Shown piece by piece: positions 24,040-35,825 of a DNA stretch of 64,000 bases. The first letter of the stretch is position 1; every line of letters starts with the position of its first letter. The notes below the pieces were generated by a model. That model had not been told where the DNA came from and made no database searches. It was given only the letters and a program-made list of their open reading frames with translations. This DNA is from Zhengitettix transpicula. Lineage: Eukaryota; Arthropoda; Insecta; Orthoptera; Tetrigidae. The stretch spans positions 61,066,509 to 61,130,508 of the forward strand of contig CM073594.1 in assembly GCA_037074705.1 (NCBI GenBank), given 5' to 3'. Position numbers and translations under genes: made by a program.

Positions 24040-25337
24040 CGAGGGTGAATCAAATGTAAACAAGACTTATTTTTTTAAATATTTATTTTGATTTTAAACG
24101 CACAAACAATCATAGTTTATTTTTCTACATAATCTCCTGATTTATAAACACATTTTTCCCAGCGTATAGGTAATTTTTTAATTACTTCCACGTAAAACGA
24201 GTCAGGTCGTGTTTGTAGCCAATTGCGCACATATGCTTCAACCTCATTATCGCTGTGGAATTTTTGCCCTCCCAAAGCTTCCTTGAGAAGACCAAAGACA
24301 TGGAAGTCGCAGGGAGACAGGTCTGGACTGTATGGAGGGTGTTCCAGTGTCTCCCAACCCATTTGCTCCAATTTTTGTACGGTCAGGGCTGCTGTATGGG
24401 GGCGAGCATTGTCATGGAGGAGAATCACTTTTCTCATCGGAAGGTCTCGTCTTTTGCGGCGATATGCAAGTCTGACCTCATTCAAAATTTGGCAGTAGTA
24501 TGCCGCATTAATTGTTCTGCCCTCATGCAAAAAATCAAGGTGCAGCAGGCCACGGTGGTCAAAAAAAAGGTAGCCAAAACCTTGCCAGCCGATAATCGTG
24601 ACTTGGCTTTCACTGGTCCGGTTTCTCCTTTCTTCCTCCACTCCATACTCGCTTGTTTCGACTCAGCGGTGTAGTGATGCACCCACGTTTCATCACAGGT
24701 GCCAATGTGAGAAAGAAATGGGTCTCCTTCTTCCCGAAATCGTGCAAGAAGACGCTCACACACTTGAAAACGATTCAGTTTCTGGTCAACTGTGAGAAGG
24801 CGAGGAACCCACCTGGCACACACCTTGCGATACCCTAGCTCCTCTGAGAGTATAGAGTAAGTGCTCCCATAACTTATTCCAACCTCAATTGCAATATCCG
24901 AAGTTGTTAGACGCCTATCACCTTCAACAAGTTGACGAACACTGTCGATGTTGCCCGCTGTAATGCTGGTGCGGGGTCTGCGGTCATGGCTCTCATTTTC
25001 AACACGTTCACGGCCCTCCACGAACTGTTTATGCCAAGCAAACACTCTAGCTCGCGACAGCGTCTCTTCCCCGAACTGTGCAGTCAATCTTCTCAAGATT
25101 TCGGCCGATTTTACACCTTCTGCAGCTAAAAACTTGATAACAATACGTTGCGCAATAGAGGGAAATACCTCCTGCTCGGACATCGTAACGATGGACACTG
25201 AGCGAGTCTATGATGATGAGTCACGTGCTTCCCCCACTCCTAACAAACCAACCTAACAGCCAATAACATCGGAACGTTCTTCAATAACTATTGCGCGCGC
25301 AGGTCCAAAAGTCTCTTTTATATTTGATTCACCCTCG
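24040..25337 (-). mobile_element. mariner transposon, nearly intact
   Basis: Terminal inverted repeats start CGAGGGTGAATCAAAT at 24040 and end with the complement at 25337. TA duplications flank the element at 24038-24039 and 25338-25339. The length (1298 bases) is typical for mariner. The transposase reads on the minus strand. Intact ends and a near-complete frame suggest relatively recent insertion. Confidence 0.92.
24117..25198 (-). pseudogene. mariner transposase with a single frameshift
   Basis: The product would be a DDD-type mariner transposase that cuts and pastes its own element at TA sites. The first frame (25198-24482; the probable start is the second Met, six residues in) carries the helix-turn-helix region, the WVP motif near residue 130 and the first catalytic Asp in DETW (about residue 169). 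The second frame (to 24117) carries HDNARPH and YSPDLSPCD, giving Asp-34 residues-Asp as in mariner. The frames join at an A8 run (24561-24568), where one base has been gained or lost. Coding capacity of about 350 residues matches the family. No in-frame stop was found elsewhere, so a sequencing or assembly error at the homopolymer could also explain the break. Confidence 0.9.
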
Positions 25338-25339
25338 TA

Positions 25340-28300
25340 TCTGAGGTCACTGACTAATTTTCAACGCCGGAGCAATTTTCACCGTTCCGCAGACCATCTA
25401 ACATTCTTATCCGTCCCCGTAGTTTGTTACCGTTGGAGTAAAATTTCATGTTGGCTTTAAATTATTAATCAACAATACGAAAGAATTTTTTAATATATTG
25501 GATAATTAAAACGGAACTTGATCCGGAGCTGACGGCATTTCTACCAGCCTAATAGCCAGGGATGAGAAACTTGTACTAGGATTAGGCATGGGGGGAAAAT
25601 TTTGCTTAGGGGAAAACAACTTAAAATCTGTCTGGTAAAATAATGAGGAACGAAGACAGTTGATATCTAATTTGAACCAGAATATTGTTGGTTGGTTAGG
25701 TCTTCAACTCGTCTGGATCTTCCAGTTTCCATCTCTTTAACACTGAAGAACTACGCACTAATTCGTCCAGAGGGGACAAATAAGTAGCTCATTCGCTTAC
25801 AAAATACTGCACGACCCAAAAAGAAGAACTGGCCAAGGCTGGTGTCGCCCGCTCAAAACCCATCAGAACCTCTCTCACTTCGTCTCGTCGCCAAAGTGAC
25901 GTAACAAAACACGAGAGCTACTACGCGAGAGAGGCGACCCGCTAAATATTAATGTCCTAGAACTGCTGCTGCTGCGCGGTATCCTATCATAAATTCAGAC
26001 CACTTGGCGATGCAGAAGGGCAAGATAAGAGATAGGGGAGGGAGGCAAAACCCACCCCGACAAAGGCAGAGAGGAACAACGGAGTTAACACCGCGTCAGC
26101 CGCAAATGGCCGACGCGGAACTTGAATTAATGATTAAATAATAGTAGTATGTGACGACGTTAAGACACACTCTCGTAATGTGGTAGCGATTACATAAAAC
26201 TAAAAAATTAGGTTATTTAAAAAAAATAATCTTACGAGACGATTCATGAAAATAGTCCAGAAGATAAATATTCCCATTAAGACAGAAATAAAGGAAAATT
26301 ATTTCTATAGTCGAGTCAATGATAAATCGACATAGGCCTCCGACTTCATTTATCTTTAGTTTATGCAATTTTCTTGCTTTAACTTACTAATGATGTGGGG
26401 GTTTATGATTGGTGCTTTCCCAGTGACGTAATAGCCTGTGACGTCTCTTGCGTTACACATAAGCCCGAAAAATTATGTTTTCATGGGAGCAAGAAAAATA
26501 CAATTGAGGGATTAAATGTTTATTTATACAATTTATTTTAAAAAAATTAATGATTTACAACGACGACGTTTCTTCCCCCCCTGGGATGCGTTCAGGTCAA
26601 TTTTTAATAATTTTCTTTACAATCCTTTCTTAAATTAATAATTCTGACAAAATTAAAATTCATTAATCGGTTACATCGATTACATTAGAAGAAATGATTG
26701 CATACAAAATTATAAAAAAATCGTTATACCTGAAGATGTCCCAGAAAAGGACAAAATGTTGTCCTTGTAAATTACAGATTTATTTTGTAATAAAATCTAT
26801 AAATAAATTTCTAACTCAATGGCATTTATTTAATTATATTATTACAATATAAATGTCAGATGAAATTTTCATCATTATTATAATATTGATTTATTCTTTA
26901 TTTAAACAGAAATAAATGCCGACAGGTTCGAATTTTTCTAAAGATTAAAGTGACAGTGACTGTCTTTGATCGCTTCAGTGTAATCTTCCAGGATCAGTTT
27001 TTTTGGAAAAAAAACAAGTCAAAAGCGTTGGACTGTTTATAAACTGATTTAGGGGATTGAGTTAGGAGTTAGAAAATTGTAGTCAAAATATATTAGGATA
27101 ATTCATGCTCGTTCCATTATGAAATATGATTAATTTTCGTGTCGTACCTTCAGTTTACGAAAAGAACTAGCTTTATATGACTTATAACGTGGCGGTTTCT
27201 GATTGGCGCTCTTCCGTTGACGTGGTAGACAGTTATTTGTCAGCTGATATACGTGATTTCCCCTCTAGCCCCGTCAACTTCTGTCTCACAAAAAAGGGAT
27301 TAATAAGCCACTAAATTTTATCTGAGGGTAAGAAAAATGTATAATATGGCTGATGAAGAGTAGGTTTAATCCTTATTTATGTGTGGCGTTATAATTCGAC
27401 GCTCTTGCAATAATAAATCGTAAAGGAACAATTAGTTTTCAATAGAGTTGATGTACGAATTTGATGAGTCGGCCCTACCTCGCAGTCAATATGTCTGAGG
27501 ATCGTTGAAGGAGGGCGGAGTCTTGGTCCTTTAATCCTCTGTGCATTACGGAGCTTACGTTTTTTTGCTGACCTGAGAGGCTGCTGCAATGAGCTATTAT
27601 AGAGCTCAGACTTCCATTTCCCTCCCCATCCCCCTACTACCCCCTTCTCCACCCCCCCGGAAAGCTCCGTCTCTTGTCTTCCAGCTGAAATCTGCCAGCT
27701 CCTCGGTTCTTATTGAAGAGTGACCGAGAACAGAAATAAATCCCGACACGCACTAATTATTTTTTTCTTCCAAAATTTCGGACTAGCGGACAATAATTGT
27801 ATATAATATTATTATATTATTTATTAAATAGACATTTTAATTAAATAAAGACCCCAAAAATAATCATTTTTACAATATTCCAGCCCAAAATTGGGGAATT
27901 TAAAAGTGAAGGCCACAAATTATCCACTCCTACTTCGTCCATAAATTAATGAATAATTAAATATGTTAATAGTTATTACAAATACTTGAATCATGTATAC
28001 TGAACTGTGAATATTTAACGTATAAGCGTTTTAAAATAAATTCTGGAGGAGCTGATTGAGAGATTTCCATCTTTGGCTTTGGTTTTAAGAAGCCGTTATT
28101 TCAAATTTATTTATTCATTTAATTTCTAACGAGAAAATAATTTTTACCAACACACATTACCGGACCGTAGGGGCCCGGGCACCTTCCGTATTCAGATTTT
28201 TTCTTTTATTGTAAGAATTCTCCTAAAAAACATTCCGCTGAAGATTAGAAAGGATGAATATTTATTTACTTGCAACAACTAGGGTGGAAAGCAAAGGCAG

Positions 28301-28470
28301 AGTTTGTTAATTGTGTCCCGTGGGGGTGGATAGGGGTGGAGAGAAACCGTACATCATTTTGCAGCAATTATAAAGGACACGGGTGTGTGCGTGTAACAAG
28401 CACGCCATCGCAAAATTCCTCAAGATATTTCACCGTACAGTCGCCACCCCCACCCCTCCTCCATAAAAAT
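25340..28470. other. non-coding DNA with scattered GC-richer segments and one hammerhead-like pair
   Basis: Segments at 25510-26110 and 27400-27740 are GC-richer, but no coding frame, splice pair or transposon end was supported. The hammerhead-like pair at 26566-26765 is listed separately. Confidence 0.45.
26566..26765. ncRNA. inverted pair of degraded hammerhead-like motifs
   Basis: Minus strand 26566-26600: CUGAACG, C/G-rich hairpin, GAAAC GUCG. Plus strand 26724-26765: CUGAAGA, then stem II GUCC/GGAC around a CAGAAAA loop, then AAAUG in place of GAAAC. Each has one changed core segment. They are inverted and 130 bases apart. Confidence 0.4.
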
Positions 28471-28473
28471 ATA

Positions 28474-28964
28474 CGAGGGTGAGTCAATAAGTGGTGCCTC
28501 CTATTTTTTCTCTTTTATTTGTCAAGACAATTAAATGCAATTCACACAGCATAAACACACAAAATTAATTATATTTACAAGGGCATGTATTTCAATGCGG
28601 TAAAAAGCGTGGTCTTGCTTCCTAAGTCATCGACGGCAACGATGTTTGCCCGTCAGCTTCCTTACAGCGACGAATCCATCGCCGAACAGTGCTGACATCC
28701 ACTGTTGCATCACCACACACATTTTTAAGCCTTTCGTGAATGCGAATGAGCGTTTCACCTTCCGCATTTAAGAATTAAATCACATAATGCTGTCTAATAC
28801 GTATGTCAATGCCAGCCATTTTTCTGCCACCGGTTGACATAGGAAGTTGTTACTGCAGTGTATTGAAGAAGAATATTTGAGGAATCGCATCAAATTCAAA
28901 ATGTTCACATAACTAAATTATTTAATCAGAAAAAAATGGAGCATTACTTATTAAACCACCCTCG
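28474..28964 (-). mobile_element. internally deleted mariner-like element
   Basis: The ends are inverted repeats: CGAGGGTGAGTCAATAAGT at 28474 and the complement of a similar sequence ending at 28964, with TA on both sides (28472-28473 and 28965-28966). At 491 bases it retains only the N-terminal coding part of the transposase on the minus strand, and the rest is deleted. The ends resemble those of the element at 24040-25337, so it may be a non-autonomous derivative of a related mariner. Confidence 0.8.
28622..28819 (-). pseudogene. mariner-like transposase N-terminal remnant
   Basis: From the ATG at 28819 the minus strand encodes a peptide starting MAGIDIR and continuing through FLNAEGETLIRIHERL to VSTVRRWIRRC, which resembles the helix-turn-helix DNA-binding N-terminus of mariner transposases. 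Codon 15 is a stop (TAA), and the frame ends at TAG (28622-28624). The catalytic domain is absent. If expressed it could at most make a DNA-binding fragment, and the early stop argues against that. Confidence 0.75.
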
Positions 28965-29340
28965 TATATTTCTGCAATTTTCTTTTAATATGGACGAAGC
29001 GTTTTCACCCTCTTGTAAACATATTCCAAGAATCATTTTTTTTAAAATAAATATTTCTATTTATTTCTCTCTTGAAGGAAGTAAATATGACTCGCAACAT
29101 GCATAATTTAATATTAAAAAAATGTATACTCCAAAAAAGGAAGTAGTACATAATACAATAATTATATACTGAAATCAGGCCTTCCATTTCCCAGATAAGG
29201 TACATGAAAAATGAGCGGATACACAATGACTTAAACTTCCCACAGTAATTAAGACTAAAGAGAAAAAGTTTATACCAGTCTTTAAAATTAATATTAAGAA
29301 AAATAGCCAAATACAGACCAAACAAGTGATGAGATAGATT

Positions 29341-29384
29341 CCACGCAACGTTTCTGGAAGCAATGTTCCTTTCTTCAGGCGCTG
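29341..29384 (-). ncRNA. hammerhead-ribozyme-like motif, well preserved
   Basis: The minus strand reads CUGAAGA (29372-29378), stem II GGAA/UUCC, GAAAC (29350-29354), GUU, GCG. Stem I pairs GCGC with GCGU (three Watson-Crick pairs and one G-U). Relative to 14636-14682, the second pair is G-C instead of A-U, a compensatory change. Confidence 0.6.
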
Positions 29385-30025
29385 AGAAAACCAAAAAAAA
29401 AAAAGCAAGAGCCTACAGCGACACAACCGCACAGTTCAGTTAAAAAACTGCAATACTTATATGACTGTTATAAATAATTTTTTAATTTAATATTTGACGC
29501 CTAGTTGTATCATTTGCGTCTTTATATTTTATATTTTGTATTTTGTATTTTCTAAAATATATTTTGTTCACTTTTAACTTAAATATTTATTATAGTTTTG
29601 AAACTTTCAATAAAATAGGTATTTAGAGGATCCAGTGTGAGTTTTTACTTAATTTCAGAAAATATTATGTAACTTTACAGAATTTCTTTCTTTATTCCGA
29701 ACCTTTCATTCAAATACAATAAAAAATTAAATTTTTATGATTACGTACTTTAAATTTTGAAATTAAACACATTTATTCCTTAACTAAACAACTTGTTTTT
29801 CTTGCAAATTTTATAACTAGAATTGTCTGCTAACATTTATAATAATTTTTTCTTTCTCCAATCGTTTAATCACATATAATTTTCGCCTAAGGGAAGTTAA
29901 AATTGAGAAGTTTGATTTACTATTTAACAAAACTTTTCCTAATTACTCTACACATTTGTTTGAGGCTTTTGAGTTACGTCAACTGAATTTTTCAATTGTA
30001 TCACTCTAGGCTCTTGTGTTTTTTT

Positions 30026-30070
30026 TAGCAACTGAAGAAAGGAAGAAGGCTTCTAGAAACGTTGTGTGGT
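30026..30070 (+). ncRNA. hammerhead-ribozyme-like motif
   Basis: CUGAAGA is at 30032-30038, with stem II GGAAG/CUUCU around AAGG, and GAAAC at 30056-30060 followed by GUU and GUG. The catalytic core is intact by consensus. The first stem I pair is mismatched. Confidence 0.5.
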
Positions 30071-30800
30071 ATTTATATCATCACTTCTTTTATCTGTGTT
30101 TGTAATGGACATTATCCATAAAAAGAACGTTCGTCATCACAAAAAGCCCAAATCGCTTTCACATATGTTATTACAAGCAATATTAGAAAATGATGTGTAA
30201 TAAAAATACTGAAAACAAAAAGGCCAGTAACATCTGTAAACATCCCTTCGTTGGATGTGATATCATGTAAAATATTTAAATAACAAGTTTAAGCTACTAC
30301 ATTCGCTTGTATATTAAAATGATTTCTCATTTATATCTAATATAAAAAAAAATAGCTCCAGTAAGTGCAGAGCGGTTGAGTGTTCTATTTCCTACAAAAC
30401 CCGTGGAAAATATTACTCTCGAGAAATATTTCACCACCCACCGTTGTATGTTTGAAATAGAAACTCTGTACGCCGCCGTGACGCAGAGGACGGACAAAAT
30501 TGTAAACGAAGTTTAATCGTAGCGGACGAAATAATAGCGTTAAAGTTACATAATTTATCGGCAAACTTCATTGTACTACACAATTTTACTGATGTCGGCA
30601 AAATTCGACGAAAATTGATTACAGCTCGTCGCATTGAGAAGAGGAAGGTCAATACAATTCATCCCTGAATAAACAACACGATTAACCTAATAAAGCGGTG
30701 ACCGTTTCCACCCCAACCCCGCTGAGAAAAATGACGTCATCAAGGCGATTCTCGGTTACTTCACTTCACTTCATCATACATTAAAAACCTGTGTTTTAAA

Positions 30801-31020
30801 TACCAACGTTTCGGTATCTATTTATAGCATCCTCAGGTTGTGTTATTAAGCTTATTAAAAACGTACTAGTATAGTACGTAAAGGAACACATATCTAGAAA
30901 CTTATGATCTGTATAAAATTGTTATCATGGTAAGACTGAGTCTAAGCTTGAAAGTTTCATGATTTTTCATTCAAGTCACAGTCTGAAGTGGACACAAACA
31001 GGCCCCGAAACGTAGATAAT
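30801..31020. ncRNA. inverted pair of hammerhead-like motifs
   Basis: Minus strand 30801-30842: CUGAGGA (30830-30836), hairpin with CUAU/AUAG, GAAAC (30808-30812), GUU. Plus strand 30978-31020: CUGAAGU (30983-30989, core A9 changed), GG/CC hairpin, GAAAC (31007-31011), GUA. They face each other across about 140 bases. Confidence 0.45.
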
Positions 31021-32600
31021 TTAAATGGAATTTTTTTTACACAACTAAACACAGACGTATATTTAAAAATATAAATATTAATTCATTACTAACGACGTGT
31101 GTTCCATTCAATCGGTTCAATCGATCGTTTGAAATCTCACGATTAAATTTCAATGAGTCTCCTTTTTTTTTTACAAGGATCATACAATCAATTCTTAATG
31201 AGTTTTTGAGGGGGAGAAATTCAACAAACAAAAGAACACTGCATGGTGGAGGTTTTTTTTAAGAAAAAATAGAGGTCCCGATAATACCGAAAAAACCATT
31301 AGAGTAAAAGTTCACCCACTTCAAACTCTCAAAAAAAAATTATTGGAAGAAACAACACTTCGTTTAGCGATATGGTGAAATTTCTGTAATTTATGTCAAT
31401 CGCTATAAATCCTGGAAATATGCTAAATAATTTTATTTGATTATTAATAAAATTAGTACTAGTTCTATTCGGTTTTAGGGGGGTTATAAAATAACAACCA
31501 AAATACGATATAATTTTTTTAAAAAAAATTGAATGAATCATTTTTTCTTGTCAATTTTTGTTTCCAAAACAGCTTTCATAGTCCTAACCCTTTCTTCTCA
31601 ACATATTCAGAAAATAAGAATTTCCATTTTATGATCTTAGATAACGGTCAATAGAATCGAAATAGTTTTATGGTTATCTACTGATTGTAATTAACTATGC
31701 AATAATAAATTAAAATTAAATAATGAGTAGTAATTATATCGACAATTCCTGGCGAGACCAAAAAATTCAGTCAAATTCTTGATTTTTCAAATACAAAGTA
31801 TAATTGATAACGTTTTTTTAATTTTTTTCTCATAATAAATACTAATATTTACATATACATGCTTAATCATTTTTTGTAGAGGTCCCGATGGAAAATTTGT
31901 CGAGATTATCGGAAATAGAAATGCAATAAATCCATCCAATATAGACAGAGGGTTGTGCGGACGGTGAAATAAGAAAAAATATTCGATATTGCAGTTTTAG
32001 CTGCGGTCATTAAATTTGCATTTAATTTGGAAATCTGCTTCATAAAAATTTTATTCACTGGCATGAACGAACCCACTTCAACACACAATATTAATTTAAG
32101 ACTAATATTTAAAGAGTTTTTTTTTATAAAGATATATGCATAATGTCACAAAATCCACCCCATTAAGCTGAGATAGGTTCCGGAGCCATTATTCACGTTA
32201 AAAAATATGGAGAGTTGAAGTTGGCTGGGGGATTATCTATCGTCAGAATATTAAATTTTCTGCTGTCGTTGAATTTATTTAAGGTCTTCAAAAAGTACGT
32301 AATCGTTGGATTATACACACACACATTTTTACCCCGCAGTATCAGGACCGTGACTTATCAAGGTTTTTTTCATCTTAATTTATTTATTAATACAAAAAAT
32401 CGTTAAACGTGTTCACTCTTATTATACAGGAATAGTCTCAAAAAAATCCAAAATTATATTTGATACAGTCAGCGAAATAACTTGCCTTTTAATGCTTCTT
32501 ATCATACTTTCTGAAACTCTTTCCTATGTTTTACACAGAAAATTCTTTGTAAACGTGACCAAAAAGAAAATGGCTGCTTCAATTTTAATATGTTATGTGT
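31021..32600. other. AT-rich non-coding DNA, probably intron
   Basis: No exon was recognised. It lies immediately downstream (minus strand) of the exon at 32620-32732 and would be intronic if that gene continues. A repeated phrase 'gaggtcccgat' occurs at 31271 and 31880. Confidence 0.4.
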
Positions 32601-32619
32601 AATATTTTTTTACACTTAC

Positions 32620-32732
32620 CTGGAACTCGACTTTATACAGGACGGGAAACTTGCGGCGCTGTTCGCACAGTTTGGTAAACTGCGAAAGGTCCACGGGTTT
32701 GTCCGGGATGGTCGACATGATGCCATTCTCCT
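32620..32732 (-). CDS. internal coding exon, possible receptor tyrosine phosphatase
   Basis: This 113-base exon is preceded by a pyrimidine tract ending in ...CCCAACAG and followed by GTAAGTGT, both near consensus. It begins in phase 1 and ends in phase 0. It encodes 37 full residues including STIPDKPVDLSQFTKLCEQ and RRKFPVLYKVEFQ. Third positions are mostly G or C inside an AT-rich intron, a strong coding sign. The pattern PV...F...(R/K)...EF resembles the entry into the first catalytic domain of receptor tyrosine phosphatases. That assignment is inference from pattern only. A 186-base frame on the opposite strand overlaps it but spans both splice sites and is a shadow. Confidence 0.75.
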
Positions 32733-33343
32733 CTGTTGGGAAAAAAAAGGGAGTACAGAGGATCAGAAAAGATGATTTTGATATAAATTCTTATTTATGT
32801 AGGTAATAAAGTTCAAATCATCCTGACATACATGAACAATACAGTGGGTAAGAAAATAATATAAGTTGAAATGCACCATTAAAAATATTATTCGATAAAA
32901 TATTTCACAAGTAATAAATATTACATAAGTTATGAGTGAAAAGATTTATAATGTTGATAACGCTAAGAATACCAGTATTCCATAGAATGTTTATAACGTT
33001 ATTACAAAGATTAACAGACGTTTTCGGCATTGTCGTTTTCAACTGAACCACAAAAAAGTTAAAATGAATTTCAGTTGAAAATGGCAGTGCCATAACTTTC
33101 TGTTATTCTTTGAAATATTATAAGGATTATTGGTATATTCATACTGTAAGTTATATAGATACAGGGGGATTAATAAAACAGAAGATACAGAAGTGATAAA
33201 AATTTAAAGACAACGTATAATTAAATTACGAAATACATAACTAAGACATTACATAAATTAATACAAAAATTTAAGTTTTTCTTTTACGTCAGTTTTTGAA
33301 CTACTAAATCAGTTTTACTGATATTTTTTTTATTTATAGCTTT

Positions 33344-33382
33344 ACGACGTTCCGATGCATGTTCGTATCTTCTTCAGGTATT
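33344..33382 (-). ncRNA. hammerhead-like motif with one core change
   Basis: Minus strand: CUGAAGA (33371-33377), stem II GAU/AUC, then GGAAC instead of GAAAC, then GUC. It lies inside the presumed intron between exons 32620-32732 and 35130-35160... on its downstream side, and is probably inactive. Confidence 0.4.
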
Positions 33383-33885
33383 ATTCAAATTATTACAGCA
33401 AATTTTCACCACAAACAATTACAATGCTGATAAATACAAAGTTTTGGGAAACCTGTCAGAGGCACAGAATTCGCTTTACACATACTATATAGATTAATAA
33501 ACAATTTTAAATAAAAATATATTCTTTAGGGAAAATATATTAAACTGCGAAAATATGAAAATATCTGGAACACACAAGAATATTTTCATTAAATTTTATT
33601 TATCCCTAATTTACCAACTTTCTTATGGTTGTATTCCGTAATTTATTTATGTTTTGTGTAACTTTTTCCGACTGATGTATTTTCTTATTTATAGATTTTT
33701 CATTATAGATTATATTTTTTTACTTATGTACTTTCCTAATTATGAATTTTCAAACAGATGTATTTCTTATTACATTATTCTCTTACTTTATCGTTCAATT
33801 ATAATTATTATTTCGTCTTTATTACCGTCATAAATATGGAAGTTACTTCAGTGGGATAACACGTAAATATAAAACACATCAACCA

Positions 33886-33919
<34 letters not shown>

Positions 33920-35120
33920 TACATGATTCTTAAATGATCTACGATCGTAAATAAGAAAATTTATTATTAAAAAATATTAATTAGATAATTAAAAGACATT
34001 ACATAAATGTCAAAAATATGATTGTAAAAATCCTGAGGATACTTTTTTAATTAAAATTTGTGTGTTCTGAGAATATCATAAGAACATGTAATGTACATTA
34101 AAATTATATTAATTTTCTTAAGTATGTAGTAATAAAATAAGTTGAATAATACGTATGATTAACAACACTAAATGATTCTGCACGAAAAAGTTCAAGCGAT
34201 TTAATTTTTAACTCTTTTTAAAACATTTTCTAGCATAATATGATGTCTGGAAATTTTTAATTACAAAATTTATAATCTCTTACACGCAATCTTAGAATGT
34301 GCATGAGATTTTTATTTGAACTATGGAGACAATAAATTATTTTGTTGCTGTGGTATAATATACATTTTCTTCATAAGTAGAATTATCGTAATCCTGAGCT
34401 ATCAACGTGAAGGATCAACTAGTTAATTTTTTTTAAAAAAAAGAGGCAAAATTGTGTCGAATGGAATTTGTTCATGTGCTGAGACGTCTATAAAAATAAT
34501 CAAAGAAGAGGTTCTCTATAATTAGGGTAGAGGTCCTGTGTGTGTGTGTGTGTGTGTAAGCTCCATGTTTCAACTGCCAAATAACTTTAACGAGCTACAC
34601 ACAAACAAAAGAATGCAGAATCTAGGTATTGAGGAAAAGATAGATCTGGGGACCTCTCAAAGACGAAGTAGTAAAATTTAAACTGATTTATCAACGTATT
34701 TAATTGCTTTTTCCCTGTTTCTATTTTACATTGACTCGTTTAAATTGCTAAAAACAAAAAAACGCACACAAAAATGTTAAGCCTAATTTTTTTCCACACT
34801 TTCTAGATCTAGATGGTTACTTCCACCACGCGCAGTCGATGTTTCTCGCGCAGTTGCCATAGTTTCTTCCCATATTGAACTCCCGGAACCCCTTAAAAGT
34901 AGACTTTTCCTGTAGACAAGTTCATTTTACTTCTCGGTATATGTACTATTAAGGCAAATATGGCGTCGTAAAGGAGGTGAACTGAATCTTGGAAACATTT
35001 TGGTCTTCCTACCAGAAATCCTTACCAAACAAGTAACATTCACAGCCCTCCACTTCAAAATATCTCTTTTTAAAATTAACCAAAGACAAACTTTCGGTTG
35101 AATCAAAACTTATTTTAGAT
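33383..35120. other. AT-rich presumed intron
   Basis: No coding feature was found. (CA)n/(TA)n lies at 33890-33920 and (GT)n at about 34537-34557. The whole interval lies between two phase-compatible minus-strand exons and is best read as intron. Confidence 0.5.
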
Positions 35121-35129
35121 AACACTCAC

Positions 35130-35160
35130 CCAGGTTAATGTCGAACATTTTTCGTATTTT
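35130..35160 (-). CDS. 31-base microexon upstream of the 32620-32732 exon
   Basis: The minus strand shows a T-rich acceptor ending ...CTATGCAG, then 31 bases encoding KIRKMFDINL plus one extra G, then the donor GTGAGTGTT. It starts in phase 0 and ends with one base. That G joins the AG that opens the 32620-32732 exon to make a GAG (Glu) codon, so the two exons fuse in frame across a 2.4-kb intron. The splice sites and phase agreement support it; the small size makes it less certain than the larger exon. Confidence 0.6.
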
Positions 35161-35749
35161 CTGCATAGAAAAAAATATCAATGCAGACTAATTTCTGAAA
35201 TGTTACATATTAAAAAGGATTCCCAACACCATCAAAGTAAACAACAGATATTGAATGATTAAGTGCTATTTACAACCCCCATATTTCATGAATATTAAGT
35301 TTTTAAGTAATTTTTTCACGATGTTTGTCTATTTTCCATTTATTAATTCTGCATCGCTTAGTTATAATTATAAATTCTTTTTTTCTTACAATAATATCTT
35401 TGTTGTTTACATTTGCTATTATTATCGTTGCCTAAAAAAGGTTTTACATGAAGACTGAAAATTGTCGCAATTAAATAACTATTTTTTCAATGGTATAAAA
35501 TAAAGGAAAGAAAGAAATGTAAATATATTAAATAACGCAAATGGAAAACAGTGTTAGTATAAAAAATGTATATATAACAAACCCTAAACAAAACATAATA
35601 AAAAAATAACTAATTTTCCAATTGTCTCTAATCGGCACTTTAATCATCAAAATATATTATAAATTATTATCTAGATTTACTTCGACACATTCTCAGTTAA
35701 TTTATTTGTATTACAGATGACACATTATAAACAGTACGGACGTATCTTT

Positions 35750-35761
35750 ATAAAGATAAAA

Positions 35762-35813
<52 letters not shown>

Positions 35814-35825
35814 TTTTATCTTTAT
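35750..35825. repeat. perfect 76-bp AT palindrome
   Basis: The arms ATAAAGATAAAAATTT (35750-35765) and AAATTTTTATCTTTAT (35810-35825) are exact reverse complements and enclose an (AT)n run that is itself self-complementary. It can form a cruciform or a long RNA hairpin and lies between two candidate exons. Confidence 0.85.

Larger units (their letters stand above)
29280..30100. repeat. inverted-repeat element bearing two hammerhead-like motifs
   Basis: The left end has 'gccaaatacagaccaaac...gtgatgag' next to the minus-strand motif 29341-29384. The right end has the plus-strand motif 30026-30070 followed by 'gtatttatatcatcacttctttt'. The two are inverted with about 640 bases between. The interior is AT-rich without a coding frame of note. 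It is related to 14370-14700. Confidence 0.45.

Noticed and set aside
29005..29432. Minus-strand frames of 129 and 85 codons
   Set aside because: They overlap the hammerhead-bearing repeat end and are rich in F, I, L and Y, with no motif.
32590..32775. Plus-strand 61-codon frame
   Set aside because: It covers the minus-strand exon and both its splice sites. The opposite strand has consensus splice signals and phase agreement with a second exon.
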